Below are positions 45,569 to 58,383 of a DNA stretch of 64,000 nucleotides, piece after piece. Position numbers and translations under genes: made by a program. Every line of letters begins with the position of its first letter. The first letter of the stretch is position 1. This stretch comes from Odontocerum albicorne (Eukaryota > Arthropoda > Insecta > Trichoptera > Odontoceridae): assembly GCA_949825065.1 (NCBI GenBank), contig OX463856.1, positions 20,084,632 to 20,148,631 on the forward strand. Reading direction: 5' to 3'. The notes under the pieces were generated by a model that saw only the letters and a list, made by a program, of their open reading frames with translations, made no database searches and was not told the origin of the DNA.

Positions 45569-48500
45569 AAATACTCGTACATGTTTAGGAGGTTTATAAG
45601 TTTTGTATCACAATTGAAGTCAATGCGTTTCTACTACACTTATGTATTGATTCATTATAATTCTAGTATGTTTCTTCGAAAATTGGTAAAAATAGTAAAA
45701 TTATTTTTTATTTGAAAATATTGATGCAAAATATTGAAATGTAGCCAAATAAGACGTTTGGGTTAAAAAATACGTAAACATGTGGAACAAATAAAATTTC
45801 TGTGGTGATTTTGTACATATATTCGATAGCTTGGTCGTCAATGGCAGTTTTTCGAGTGAAAAGTGTGAAGTTTTTGTATTTTACTAACAAATACTCGTAC
45901 ATGTTGGGGTGGTTTATAAGCTTTGTATCACAATTGAAGTCAATGCGTATCTACTACACTTTTGTCTTGATTCATTATAATTCTAGCACAATTCTTAAAA
46001 AAATTGGTATTTTGTAAGTCAAAAATAATAAAATTCATTTTTAATTGAATTTATTGATGCAAAATATTAACATTTTGCCAAATAAGACGTTTGGGTTGAA
46101 AAATACTAGAACACGTGGAACAAATAAAATTTCTGTGGTGATTTTGTACATATATTCGATAGCTTGGTCGTCAATGGCAGTTATTCGAGTGAAAAGTGTG
46201 AAGTTTTTGTATTTTACTAACAAATACTCGTACATGTTTAGGAGGTTTATAAGTTTTGTATGACAATTGAAGTCAATGCGTTTCTTCTACACCTATGACT
46301 TGATTTATTATAATTCTAGCATGGTTCTTCGAAAAATTGGTAAAATTATTAAAATTATTTTTTTATTTGAAAATATTGAAGCTAAATATATAAATTCAGC
46401 CAAATAAGACGTTTAGGATGAAAAATACGAAAACATGTGGAACAAATGAAATTTCTGTGGTGATTTTGTACTTATATTCTATAGCTTGGTCGTCAATGGC
46501 AGTTTTTCGAGTGAAAAGTGTGAAGTTTTTGTATTTTACTAACAAATACTCGTACATGTTGGGGTGGTTTATAAGCTTTGTATCACAATTGAAGTCAATG
46601 CGTATCTACTACACTTTTGTCTTGATTCATTATAATTCTAGCACAATTCTTAAAAAAATTGGTATTTTGTAAGTCAAAAATAATAAAATTCATTTTTTAC
46701 TTGAATTTATTGATGCATAATAATAGAATTTAGCCAAATAAGACGCTTGGGACGAAAAATACGAAAATACATGGAACAAATAAAACTTCTGTGGTGATTT
46801 TCTACATATATTCATAAACTTGGTCGTCAATGGTAGTTTTTCGAGTAAAAAGTGTGAAATTGCCGTGTATTACTTACAAATGTTCATCCATGTTTAGGAG
46901 GTTTATATGTTTTATGTCGCAATGGAAGTCAAACCGTTTCTACTTCACCTGTGTCTTGTTTGATTGTATAATTCTAGCATATTTCTTCGAAAAATTTGTA
47001 TTGCGTAAGTCAAAAATAATTGTAAAATTTTTTTAATTGAAATTATTGATGCAAAATATTGAAATTTCGCCAAATAAGACGTTTGGGTTGAAAAATATGA
47101 AAACACGTGGAAGAAATAAGTTTACTGTGGTAATTTTGTACATATATTCGATAGATTGGTCGTCAATGGAAGTTTGTAGAGTGAAAAGTGTGAAGTTTTT
47201 GTATTTTACTAAGAAATACACATACTCGTAATATGTTTAGGAGGTTTATTAGTTTTGTATCACAATTGAAATCAATGCGTTTCTTCTACACCTATGTCTT
47301 GATTCATTATAATTCTAGCATGTTTCTTCGAAAAATTGGTAAAAATAATAAAATAAATTTTTTATTTGAAAATATTGATGCTAAATATTGAAATTTAGCC
47401 AAATTACACGCTTGGGATGAAAAATACGAAAACATGTGGAACAAATAAGTTTTCTGTGGTGATTTTGTACATATATTCGATAGCTTGGTCGTCAATGACA
47501 GTTTTACGAGTAAAAAGTGTGAAGTTTTTGTATTTTACTAATAAATACTCATACATGTTAGGGTGGTTTATAAGCTTTGTATCACAATTGAAGTCAATGC
47601 GTTTCTACTACACTTTTGTCTTGATTCATTATAATTCTAGCACAATTCTTAAAAAAAATGGTATTTTGTAAGTCAAAAATAATAAAATTCATTTTTTACT
47701 TAAATTTATTGATGCATAATAATGGAATTTAGCCAAATAAGACATTTGGGTTGAAAAATATGAAAACACTTGGCACAAATAAGTTTACTGTGGTAATTTT
47801 GTACATATATTCGATAGATTGGTCGTCAATGGAAGTTTTTAGAGTGAAAAGTGTGAAGTTTTTGTATTTTACTAAGAAATACACATACTCGTAATATGTT
47901 TAGGAGGTTTATAAGTTTTGTATCACAATTGAAATCAATGCGTTTCTTCTACACCTATGTCTTGATTCATTATAATTTTAGCATGTTTCTTCGAAAAATT
48001 GGTAAAAATAAAAAAATTAATTTTTTATTTGAAAATATTGATGATAAATATTGAAATTTATCCAAATTACACGCTTGGGATGAAAAATACGAAAACACGT
48101 GGAACAAATAAGTTTTCTGTGGTGATTTTGTACTAATATTCGATAGCTTGGTCGTCAATGACAGAAAACTTGTAAAACTTGTAAAAACAAGTGAAAAGTG
48201 TGAAGTTTTTGTATTTTACTAACAAATACTCATACATGTTTAGGAGGTTTATAAGTTTTGTATCACAATTGAAGTCAATGCGTTTCAACTACACTTTTGT
48301 CTTGATTTATTAAGTGAAATGGCCGTGTATTACTACCAAATGTTTATCCATGTTTAGGAGGTTTATATGTTTTATGTCGCAATGGAAGTCAATGCGTTTC
48401 TACTACACCTATGTCTTGTTTGATTGTATAATTCTAGTATGTTTCTTCGAAAAATTTGTATTGCGGAAGTCAAAAATAATTATATTATTTTTTTACTTGA

Positions 48501-49030
48501 AATTATTGGTTCAAAATATTGAAATTTAGCCAAATAAGACGTTTGGGTTGAAAAATACGAAATTACGTGCAACAAATATGTTTTCTGTGGTGATTTTGTA
48601 CATATATTCGAAAACTTGGTCGTCAATGGCAGTTTTTCGAGTAAAAAGTGTCAAGTTTTTCTATTTTACTAACAAATACTCATACATGTTTAGGAGGTTT
48701 ATAAGTTTTGTAACACAAATGAACTCAATGCGTTTCTACTACTTTTTTGTCTTGATTCATTATAATTCTAGCATGTTTCTTCAAAAAATAGGTATTTTGT
48801 AAGTCAAAAATTATTAAATTCATTTTTTACTTGAATTTCTTGATGCAAAATATTGAAATTTTGCTAAATAAGACGTGTTAGTTGAAAAATACGAAAACAC
48901 GCGGAACAAATAAAATTTCTGTGGTGATTTTCTACATATATTCGTAAACTTAGTCGTCAATGGCAGTTTTTCGAGTGAAAAGTGTGAAGTTTTTGTATTT
49001 TACTAACAAATACTCGTACATGTTTAGGAG
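45569..49030 (-). repeat. Satellite S1, inverted orientation (right arm of palindrome A, left arm of palindrome B)
   Basis: All monomers here are reverse-complement to those before 44.4 kb. 45.57-48.35 kb pairs monomer by monomer with 44.1-40.04 kb, including shared private variants such as acatgtttacgtatttttta, a Gctcaatatt-type variant, and the ttaataaatcaagac junction (40061 and 48312). 48.31-49.03 kb pairs with 50.82-51.57 kb. Confidence 0.95.
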
Positions 49031-49457
49031 TTTAGCAGAATGGTTCTTATTGGAAAAGATGATGATGATGATTTGTTGATAAATAATAAAACACGTTAGA
49101 TCGCAATGCGGAAAGAGAGTGGAATTTTATTAGTAACGTAGGTATTTATATCTTTTTAGAATGTGTGCGAGAATGCGCTCGCGATATGCCTGTGTCTCGT
49201 TTCTGTGAATGCAAAACGATTAATTGTTGTATGTAGGTATCATTCAAATACGGAACTAGCGAGACAAGCGTGGTGCGTTCTCTCTCTCTCTAGTATGGAA
49301 TCGCATATTTTCTGTTGATACCTCGCAGTATATTTTTTTATTGGAGGTGGGTAGTGCGATTTTTTCGAACTTTAAATTTGGCCGATTTAGTAATGTTGGT
49401 ATGTCTGTGTCTGTTTGGTGAGCATCGGCAAGACTTTTGTAGTCCAATGTAGCGGCT
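49031..49457 (-). repeat. Inverted copy of Gypsy 3' pol end plus LTR (left arm of palindrome B)
   Basis: 49031-49300 is the LTR 3' part in reverse. 49301-49457 reads on the minus strand as the spacer after RNase H (DYKSLADAHQTDTDIPTLL). It is nearly identical to 50394-50820 and carries the same deletion junction (pol joined to mid-LTR), so it was copied after that deletion arose. Confidence 0.85.
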
Positions 49458-49479
49458 CATTCAATACCCTCGATTGAAA

Positions 49480-50550
49480 AACAATACCCTCGATTAAAAA
49501 ACGCAGGCCAGACTTTAAAACGGTTTATACACCAAGTACTAACCGGCCTGGACTTCGCGTTTCCATTTATTGATGACGTCATCATTGCATCAGGAAACGA
49601 AGTCCAGCATGAAGAGCACATCCAAAAGATCCTACAGCGCTTCAGCGAATATAGAATTACAATCAATCCCGCCAAATGTGCGCTTGGAAAGAGCAACGTG
49701 ATCTTTCTCGGATACAACGTTGACAAAGACGGAATTAAACCACCAGCCACGAAGATTAAAGCCATCGACGAATTCCCTAGGCAAACGAATGTCGAGTCAT
49801 TGCGCAGATTCATTATGGTTAACTATTACCGTGAATGCATTCCACAAGCCGTATACATTCAAGCGACGCTACATGCATATTTGCATAAAGCAAAAAAAAG
49901 AGATAAAACCGATATAAAGTGGACCGAGGAATCAACAACGGCATTCGAAAAATGCAAGCAATCGATACGCGACGCAGTTCTACTGAACCACCCTCAGAAC
50001 GACGCCGCACTATCCTTTCTAACCGACGCATCGGACACAAGGATGGGGGCCGTCCTACAACAAAGAGTGAACAATATTTGGCGACCACTCGGATATTTCT
50101 CAAAGAAATTCAGCGCAGCTCAAAATAACTACAGCACATACGACAGAGAGCTAACGGCTATATACATGGCAGTGAAGTATTTCCGGAACTTTCACGAGGG
50201 AATACAAATGATAATCTACACCGATCACAAACCACTCGTTTACGCATTCGCAAAAAAAAACATCCGACAGCGAATCAGCCCGAAGAACTCGCTACATAAC
50301 ATTCATAAGCGAATTCACTACTGATATTCGGCACATCGACGAAGCAGAGAATATTCCCGCAGATACTCTGTCTCGAATCGAGACGCTCGTAGGAGCCGCT
50401 ACATTGGACTACGAAAGTCTCGCCGATGCTCACCAAACAGACACAGACATACCAACATTACTAAATCGGCCAAATTTAAAGTTCGAAAAAATCGCACTAC
50501 CCACCTCCAATAAAAAAATATACTGCGAGGTATCAACAGAAAATATGCGA
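49480..50550 (+). pseudogene. Gypsy RT C-terminal part and RNase H
   Basis: The plus strand reads KNAGQTLKRFIHQVLTGLDF followed by the catalytic FIDD box (form of YxDD), a CALGKSNVIFLGYNV block, then RNase H with LTDASDTRMGAVLQQ (Asp), NNYSTYDRELTAIYMAVKYF (Glu) and MIIYTDHKPLVYAF (Asp). A frameshift near 50300 moves the remainder (FTTDIRHIDEAENIPADTLS, DYESLADAHQ) to another frame. Integrase is missing: after KKIYCEVSTENMRF the sequence jumps into the LTR (about 50551). It is the complement in content to the RT N-terminal piece at 45262-45568. Confidence 0.9.
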
Positions 50551-50820
50551 TTCCATACTAGAGAGAGAGAGAACGCACCACGCTTGTCTCGCTAGTTCCG
50601 TATTTGAATGATACCTACATACAACAATTAATCGTTTTGCATTCACAGAAACGAGACACAGGCATATCGCGAGCGTATTCTCGCACACATTCTAAAAAGA
50701 TATAAATACCTACGTTACTAATAAAATTCCACTCTCTTTCCGCATTGCGATCTAACGTGTTTTATTATTTATCAACAAATCATCATCATCATCTTTTCCA
50801 ATACGAACCATTCTGCTAAA
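50551..50820 (+). repeat. 3' LTR of the Gypsy element, 5'-truncated
   Basis: Matches the last ~270 bp of the LTR at 44392-44786 and ends ..TTCTGCTAAA. The next four bases, ctcc (50821-50824), equal the four bases before the 5' LTR (44388-44391). Confidence 0.85.
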
Positions 50821-52117
50821 CTCCTAAACATGTACGAGTATTTGTTAGTAAAATACAAAAACTTCACACTTTTCACTCGAAAAACTGCCATTGACGACTA
50901 AGTTTACGAATATATGTAGAAAATCACCACAGAAATTTTATTTGTTCCGCATGTTTTCGTATTTTTCAACTTACACGTCTTATTTAGCAAAATTTCAATA
51001 TTTTACATCAAGAAATTCAAGTAAAAAATGAATTTAATAATTTTTGACTTACAAAATACCTATTTTTTGAAGAAACATGCTAGAATTATAATGAATCAAG
51101 ACAAAAAAGTAGTAGAAACGCATTGAGTTCATTTGTGTTACAAAACTTATAAACCTCCTAAACATGTATGAGTATTTGTTAGTAAAATAGAAAAACTTGA
51201 CACTTTTTACTCGAAAAACTGCCATTGACGACCAAGTTTTCGAATATATGTACAAAATCACCACAGAAAACATATTTGTTGCACGTAATTTCGTATTTTT
51301 CAACCCAAACGTCTTATTTGGCTAAATTTCAATATTTTGAACCAATAATTTCAAGTAAAAAAATAATATAATTATTTTTGACTTCCGCAATACAAATTTT
51401 TCGAAGAAACATACTAGAATTATACAATCAAACAAGACATAGGTGTAGTAGAAACGCATTGACTTCTTCCATTGCGACATAAAACATATAAACCTCCTAA
51501 ACATGGATGAACATGGATGAATATGGTTAGTAATACACGGCCATTTCACACTTTTCACTAAAAAAACTGCCATTGACGACCAAGTTTACGAATATGTGTA
51601 GAAAATCCCCACAGTAGTTTTATTAGTTCCACGTGTTTTGGTATTTTTCGTCCCAAGCGTCTTATTTCGCTAAATTTTAATATTTTGCATCAATAAACTC
51701 AGGTAAAAAATAAATTTTATTTTTTTTGACTTACAAAATACCAATTTTTTTAAGAAACGTGAAATATAATGAATCAAGACAAAAGTTTACTAGAAACGCA
51801 TTGACTTCAATTGTGATACAAAACTTATAAACCTCCCTGAACATGTACGATTATTTGTTAGTAAAATACAAAAACTTCACCCTTTTCCCTCGAAAAACTG
51901 CCATTGACGACCAATCTATCGAATATAAGTACACAATCACCACAGAAAACTTATTTGTTCCACGTGTTTTCGTATTTTTCATCCTAAGCGTCTTTTTTGG
52001 CTTAATTTCAATATTTAGCATAAATATTGTCAAATAAAAAATAAGTTTTATTATTTTTACCAATTTTTCGAAGAAACATGCTAGAATTATAATGAATCAA
52101 GACATTGGTGTAGTAGA
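50821..52117 (+). repeat. Satellite S1, plus orientation, segment 4 (right arm of palindrome B)
   Basis: 50821-51573 mirrors 48313-49030; beyond that it is ordinary S1. A small atggatgaac duplication occurs at about 51505. It ends in two direct copies of aaacgtaattatatta (52118 and 52142) where the array flips. Confidence 0.9.
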
Positions 52118-52149
52118 AACGTAATTATATTAATTATAACGAAACGTAA

Positions 52150-53100
52150 TTATATTAGAAATAAGACGTTTAGGTTGAAAAATACGAAAATACGTGGAAC
52201 AAATAAGTTTTCTGTGGTGATTTTATACATATATTCGATAGCTTGGTCGTCAATGGCAGTTTTAAGAGTGAAAAGTGTGAAGTTTTTGTATTTTACTAAC
52301 AGATGCTCGTACATGTTTAGGAGGTTTTTAAGTTTTGTATCACAATTGAAGTCAATGCGTTTCTACTAAACTTTGGTCTTGATACATTTATAATTCTAGC
52401 ACGTTTCTTAAAAACATGGTATTTTGTAAGTCAAAAATAATAAAATAAATTTTTTATTGAAAATTATTGGTGGAAAATATTGAAATTGAGCAAAATAAGA
52501 CGTTTTGGACGAAACACACGGAAACACGTGGAACAAACCAAATTTCTATGGTGATTTTGTACATATATTCGATAGCTTGGTCGTCAATGGCAGTTTTTCG
52601 AGTGAAAAGTGTGAAGTTTTTGTATTTTACTAACAAATACTCGTACATGTTTCAGAGGTTTATAAGCTTTGTATCACAATTGAAGTCAATGCGTTTCTAC
52701 TACACTTATGTCTTGATTCATTTTAATTCTAGCATGTTTCTTCGAAAATTGGTAAAAATATTAAATTATTTTTTATTTGAAAATATTGATGCAAAATATT
52801 GAAATGTAGCCAAAGAAGACGCTTGGGATGAAAAATACGAGAACACGTGGAACAAATAAGTTTTCTGTGGTGATTTTCTACTTATATTCGATAGCTTGGT
52901 CGACAATGGCAGTTTTACGAGTGAAAAGGGTGAAGTTTTTGTATTTTACTAACAAATACTCGTACATGTTCAGGAGGTTTATAAGTTTTGTATCACAATT
53001 GAAGTCAATGCGTTTCTACTACACTTTTGTCTTGATTCATTATAATTCAAGTTTTTAAAAAAAATTGGTATTTTGTAAGTCAAAAAAAATAAATTTTATT
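52150..53100 (-). repeat. Satellite S1, inverted segment
   Basis: About three monomers in reverse orientation between flips at about 52.13 and 53.10 kb. Confidence 0.9.
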
Positions 53101-53446
53101 TATCACCACAGAAAACTTATTTGTTGCACGTGTTTTTGTATTTTTCAACCCAAACGTCTTATTTGGCTAAATTTCAATATTTTGAATCAATAATTTCAAG
53201 TAAAAAAATAATATAATTATTTTTGACTTACAAAATACGAAGTTTTATTTGTTCTACGTGTTTTCGTCCCAAGCGTCTTTTTTGGCTAAATTTCAATATT
53301 TTGCATCAATAAATCCAAGTAAAAAATGAATTTTATTATTTTTGACTTACAAAATACCAATTTTTTTAAGAAACGTGCTAGAATTATAATGTACCAAGAC
53401 AAAAGTGTAGTAGAAATGCATTGACTTCAATTGTGATACAAAACTT
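53101..53446 (+). repeat. Satellite S1, plus orientation, segment 5
   Basis: Roughly one B/A monomer pair with internal deletion, ending at the target duplication actt of the solo LTR. Confidence 0.9.
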
Positions 53447-54690
53447 TGTCACACCTCTTTCCTATTTAAAAACAATATTAGGTTGTTCACATTTCAATAC
53501 ATAAATTAGTTATAACACATTACCATCAAATGAGGTGTGACACTCCCGTTCAGGTCAGCCGGTTTCTTAAAGAGGCAGGAACTCTTTAGATCTCAGGGGT
53601 TTGTTGGGTTCCTTTGACTCTGAATAACTCTCTCTCAACTCTCGCAGGGACAGGCGACACAATTAAACAAGTATAATTTTAAATAAAACAGTTTATTATA
53701 TTATAAAAAAAAAAGAAAAAAAGAAAAAAAATTTATAAAAAAAACTTGACGAATGTCAAGAAAAAAAGTTTAAAATTGGCAAGAAAGACTGTGTTGCATT
53801 TAGCAAGGGAGATTTCAATAACAATTTGAAATTACTTTACTCGGTGGGTTTTAAGCGTGGCGACGAAATCCAGCATTGAAATTAAAAGGAATAATATTCA
53901 CCCGTAATTAAAGATGGCGTCCTGGGCTTCTGCGATACACGAAGAAAAACTAGTCAGGCTGTCCTCGGTACAAACACTATTTCTGGACAGACGTCCTAAC
54001 CGTGTCTTATCTGAAGGCACAAGAAGGCTCCTCGTGGAAGTTCGGGCCTTTTATAGTCACTTGCGAGAAAGAGAGGCTACACGTACTCATTCTCACTTAA
54101 AATAATAGTTTCGATAGTAACGTCATAGATATGATACTTTACTTTTAAAAGACAATTGAGATCGGTGTCTCTTACAATTCATCAAAAGGGTATATCGTCT
54201 AGACAGAATTTATTGCTTCCTTGAGCACTGGATTTTTATGACCCTGCTTTTGTCTTCTCAGTCGTTTACCGATGGCCTTACAATTTCCATCTTTACAAAA
54301 CAGAATTGAATTTATTATAGACCCTTTTCCTAAACAAACAATGACCATGGAATTCTTTACAATCCGAATGTAGTTTTACAACCCGAGCCGACCACCTAAG
54401 TTGGCGGTGCACTATTTCATTTGTATAACCAAAACAAAATTGAATTTATTATAGGCCCTTTTCCTAAACAAACAATAACCATGGGATTCTTTACAATCCA
54501 GGATATAATCTTGTACTCCAAAGCGGTGAGCACTTAAGATAACCTTTTTTTCTATTGACTTAATCTTAGCGACAGTATTAAAAATATACTAAATTATTTT
54601 GTTTCGAGAAACATGTTTCAGGAGCATGAAATGTTGCGAATTTAGTATTGGGGATGTGAACTATGTAATTTATCAAATACAGTCCTGACA
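53447..54690 (-). mobile_element. Solo LTR, family L1, copy 3
   Basis: 1244 bp, TG..CA ends, 4-bp duplication actt (53443-53446 and 54691-54694), inserted inside an S1 monomer (..gatacaaaactt / acttataaccctcc). It is highly similar to 6645-7947, including the TATA-like box (complement of about 54044-54060) and the duplicated attatagaccc segment. Confidence 0.9.
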
Positions 54691-54694
54691 ACTT

Positions 54695-57050
54695 ATAACC
54701 CTCCTAAACATGTACGAGTATTTGTTAGTAAAATACAAAAACTTCACACTTTTCACTCGAAAAACTGCCATTGACGACCCAGCTAACGAATATATGTACA
54801 AAATTGCCACAGAAGTTTTATTTGTTCCACGTGTTTTCGTATTTTTCAACTTAAACGTCTTAATTGGCCAAATGTGAATGTTTTGCATCAATAAATTCGA
54901 GTAAAAAATGAATTTCATTATTTTTGACTTACAGAATACCAAATTATTGAAGAAACTTGCTAGAATTATAATGAATCAAGACAAAAGTGTTGTAGAAACG
55001 CATTGACTTCAATTGTGATACAAAACTTATGAACCTCCTAAACATGTACGAGTATTTGTTAGTAAAATACAGAAACTTCACACTTTTCACTCGAAAAACT
55101 GCCATTGACGACCAAGCTATCGAATATAAGTACAAAATCACCACAAAAATTTTATTTGTTTCATGTGTTTTAGTATTTTTTTAACCCAAACGTCTTATTT
55201 GGTAAAATTTCAATATTTTGCATCAATTAATTAAAGTAAAAAATGAATTTTAATATTTTTGACTTACAAAATACCATTTTTTTGAAGAAACATGCTGGAA
55301 TTATAATGAATCAACGATTATAATGAAGACACAAGTGTTGTAGAAACGCATCTACTTCCACTGTGATACAAAACTTATAAACCTCCTTAACACGTATGAG
55401 TATTTGTTCGTAAAATACAAAAGCTTCACACTTTTCACTCGAAAAACTGCCATTGACGACCAAACTATCGAATATATGCAGAAAATCACCACAAAATTTT
55501 TATTTATTGTACGTTTTTTTGTATTTTTCAACCTAAACGTTTTAGTTGCCCTTAATTTCAATATTTTGCCACAATAATTTCAAGTAAAAAAATAATATAA
55601 TTATTTTTGACTTACAAAATACAAATTTTTCGAAGAAACATGCTAGAATTATATAATGAAACAAGACATAAGTGTAGGAGAAACGCATTGACTTCCATTG
55701 CGACATCAAAAATATAAACCTACTGTTTAGTAGGTTACTTCAATTGTGATATATGGATGAACATTTGTTAGTAATACACGGCAATTTCACACTTTTCACT
55801 CGAAAAACTGCCATTAACGACCAAGTTTACGAATGTATGTAGAAAATCACCACCGAAGTTTTATTTGTTCTATGTGTTTTCGTCCCAAGCGTCTTTTTTG
55901 GCTAAATTTCAATATTTTGCATCAATAAATTCAAGTAAAAAATGAATTTTATTATTTTTGACTTACAAAATACCATTTTTTTGAAGAAACATTCTGGAAT
56001 TATAATGAGTCAAGACACAAGTGTTGTAGAAACGCATTGACTTCAATTGTGATACAAAACTTATAACCCTCTTAAACATGCACGAGTATTTGTTAGTCAA
56101 ATACAAAAACTTCACACTTTTCACTCGAAAAACTGCCATTGACGACCAAGCTATCGAATATAAATACAAAATCACCACAGAAAACTTATTTGTTCCACGT
56201 GTTTTCGTATTTTTTTATCCCAAGCGTGTAATTTGGCTAAATTTCAATATTTAGCATATTGATGCTTGATGCAAAATATTGATTTTCAAATGAAAAATTA
56301 ATTTTATTATTTTTACCAATTTTTCGAAGAAACATGCTAGAGTTATAATGAATCAAGACATAGGTGTAGAAGAAACGCATTGACTTCAATTGTTATACCA
56401 AACTTATAAACCTCCTGAACATGTACGATTATTTGTTAGTAAAATACAAAAACTTCACACTTTTCACTCGAAAAACTGCCATTGACGACCAAGCTATCGA
56501 ATATATGTACAAAATCACCACAGAAATATTATTTGTTCCACGTGTTTTAGTATTTTTCAACCCAAACGTCTTATTTGGCAAAATGTAAATATTTTGCATA
56601 AATAAATTCAATTAAAAAATTAATTTTATTATTTATACTTACAAAATACCAATTTTTTTAAGAAACGTGCTTGAATTATAATTTATCAAGACAAAAGTGT
56701 AGTGGAAACGCATTGACTTCAATTGTGATAGAAAACTTATAAACCTCCTAAACATGTATGAGTAAAATACAAAAACTTCACACTTTTCACTCGAAAAACT
56801 GCCATTGACGACCAAGTTTACGATTATATGTAGAAAATCACAACAGAATAATTGTTTTGTTTAATGGTTTTTCGTGTTTTTCTTTTCAAACCTCTTTTGG
56901 CGATATTTCAATGTTTTGGATCAATATTTTTCAGTTTGAATGAATTTTTCTATTTTCATCCAACAATTCTGCCAATTTCTGTCACAAATGTTAGGATTAT
57001 CAACTTTCTTGACACATGTGTGATAGAAACGCATTTCCGTTAAAAATAAT
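54695..57050 (+). repeat. Satellite S1, plus orientation, segment 6
   Basis: About seven monomers of A, B and C subtypes. Two scrambled spots occur: aacctactgtttagtaggtt at 55717-55737 and tagcatattgatgcttgatg near 56254. The last monomer fades into diverged sequence after 56.85 kb. Confidence 0.9.
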
Positions 57051-57308
57051 TTAAAACGTTTCAACCTTCCTAATATACTGCATATTTTGATATTTTTTTA
57101 AATATATACGAGTATTTCAGCTTAAACAAATGATAGTGAAATACTTCATATGTGACTTTTTGTCGCTTTTTCATATTCATTTTCTCTATTTCAGACTTTC
57201 AAACTATTTACGTGTATTTCCATAAAAGTAACTTTTTTAAAAAATCATGATCACGGCGTTATTTTCTTTTGTTTTATTGTTATTTCTATGTAGAAATACA
57301 ATACACCT
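57051..57308 (+). repeat. Array-end block shared with 30.64-30.83 kb
   Basis: gtgactttttgtcgcttttt..tttcagactttcaaacta..tctatgtagaaatacaata matches the block that ends S2 block 1 (gacatttttggcgctttttc..tttcagaccatcaaacta..tctatatagacatacaata). Confidence 0.65.
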
Positions 57309-57850
57309 GGGTCTTGTATAACACGGTCATATGGTTCCACAAAAACGTCGTGTAATACAAATCCGTGTTATACGAGATTTGAAGTTCATACAAAAATAGT
57401 CTTTGCGTTCCAAAAAATATCGAAGTTTGTTAATATCCTTTATTTTTTTAGTAAACAATCGACAAAATATACATTTGCATATGTATTGAAAAAACTTGAA
57501 TAACATACGTATAATAGGTCATTCATTCATCATCGCTATCACTAACAGTTGTACTTGTTCGATTCTTTTTCGAGATTGGTTGTGAGTTTTGATCATTGGA
57601 GGATTCAGTTGTATTTTCGAATTTTTAGCCTTTAAACATTCTGTAATAAGCGATTGTCTCCCTTTAGCGTAAAAATCTTTACGTATTTCGTGATAAGGGG
57701 CCAAAATATTTTGTTTCAAACTTCTTTCCATTATGGGAGATTTGAGACCAACGATCTTATAAAATATTATTGACACAATCCTGACAATTTTTTGAACAAA
57801 ATAATTATTAAATAATGTGGTTCAAAATGTGTAATTTGCTTATAAAACTG
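57309..57850 (-). pseudogene. Possible DNA-transposon transposase C-terminus
   Basis: The minus frame 57776-57519 reads MERSLKQNILAPYHEIRKDF followed by a lysine-rich stretch. In an alternative frame the end is STTVSDSDDE and a stop, an acidic tail. The left edge (cctgggtcttgtataacacgg, 57307-57327) and a nearby ccgtgttatac look like terminal/subterminal repeats of a TA-targeting transposon such as a Tigger-like element. No catalytic part is visible. The identification rests on style of sequence rather than a firm motif. Confidence 0.25.
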
Positions 57851-58383
57851 AACCTCCAACTTCAACTCCATTTTAAAGCTTATTTTGAAAAACTCAAAAT
57901 AAATGCATATTATTCTTCCGTTTTCGCGTTGTTTTTACGTAATATGTATGGTTAAGTGAGGTGTGTTTTTACGTATTTTACGATTCAAACGTGTGCCAGT
58001 GTGTGACGTAGGTATATTCATTCTAAAAAACCGCTATGGGTAAGGAAGCGACGCTATTCATGTCTCACTCTCACTATACTTCGGTATATGGGAACGCAAG
58101 AAATATAATCTCAGTTCGCTCGCTTCTCTCGCTTCAGTAGCTCGCGGGCTTTCGTTTGAGGTTGTCGCTTCGCCCGTTTTGTGGACGTCGGCAGATGTTT
58201 TTTTCATGTTTTCAACATTTAAATTTCAATTCTTATCACTTTTGACTTTAAATTTAATTTAAGCGATTGGCTATGAATATTCTTACAATATTTTTCCGAT
58301 TATAAATTGCTCATTTTTACATGTGTATTGAATACACAGCACCGGAATGAGTGGATTTTTTAGCACAGGAAGGGAAAGGTTAA
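57851..58383. mobile_element. Possible second piggyBac-type fragment
   Basis: The right end at TTAA 58380-58383 is preceded by a sequence whose complement reads CCTTTCCCTTCCTGTGC. Interior pieces resemble, inverted, the GC-richer part of 3947-4576 (tctcactctcac..tatgggaacgc against gagtgag..cgcgcttcccg). The left end is not identifiable. It splits the S2 fragment that follows. Confidence 0.35.

Noticed and set aside
34451..57050. Dozens of similar 60-180-codon frames that look like a protein family
   Set aside because: They are the same stretch of the S1 satellite read again and again, on both strands, with indels that break the frame freely.
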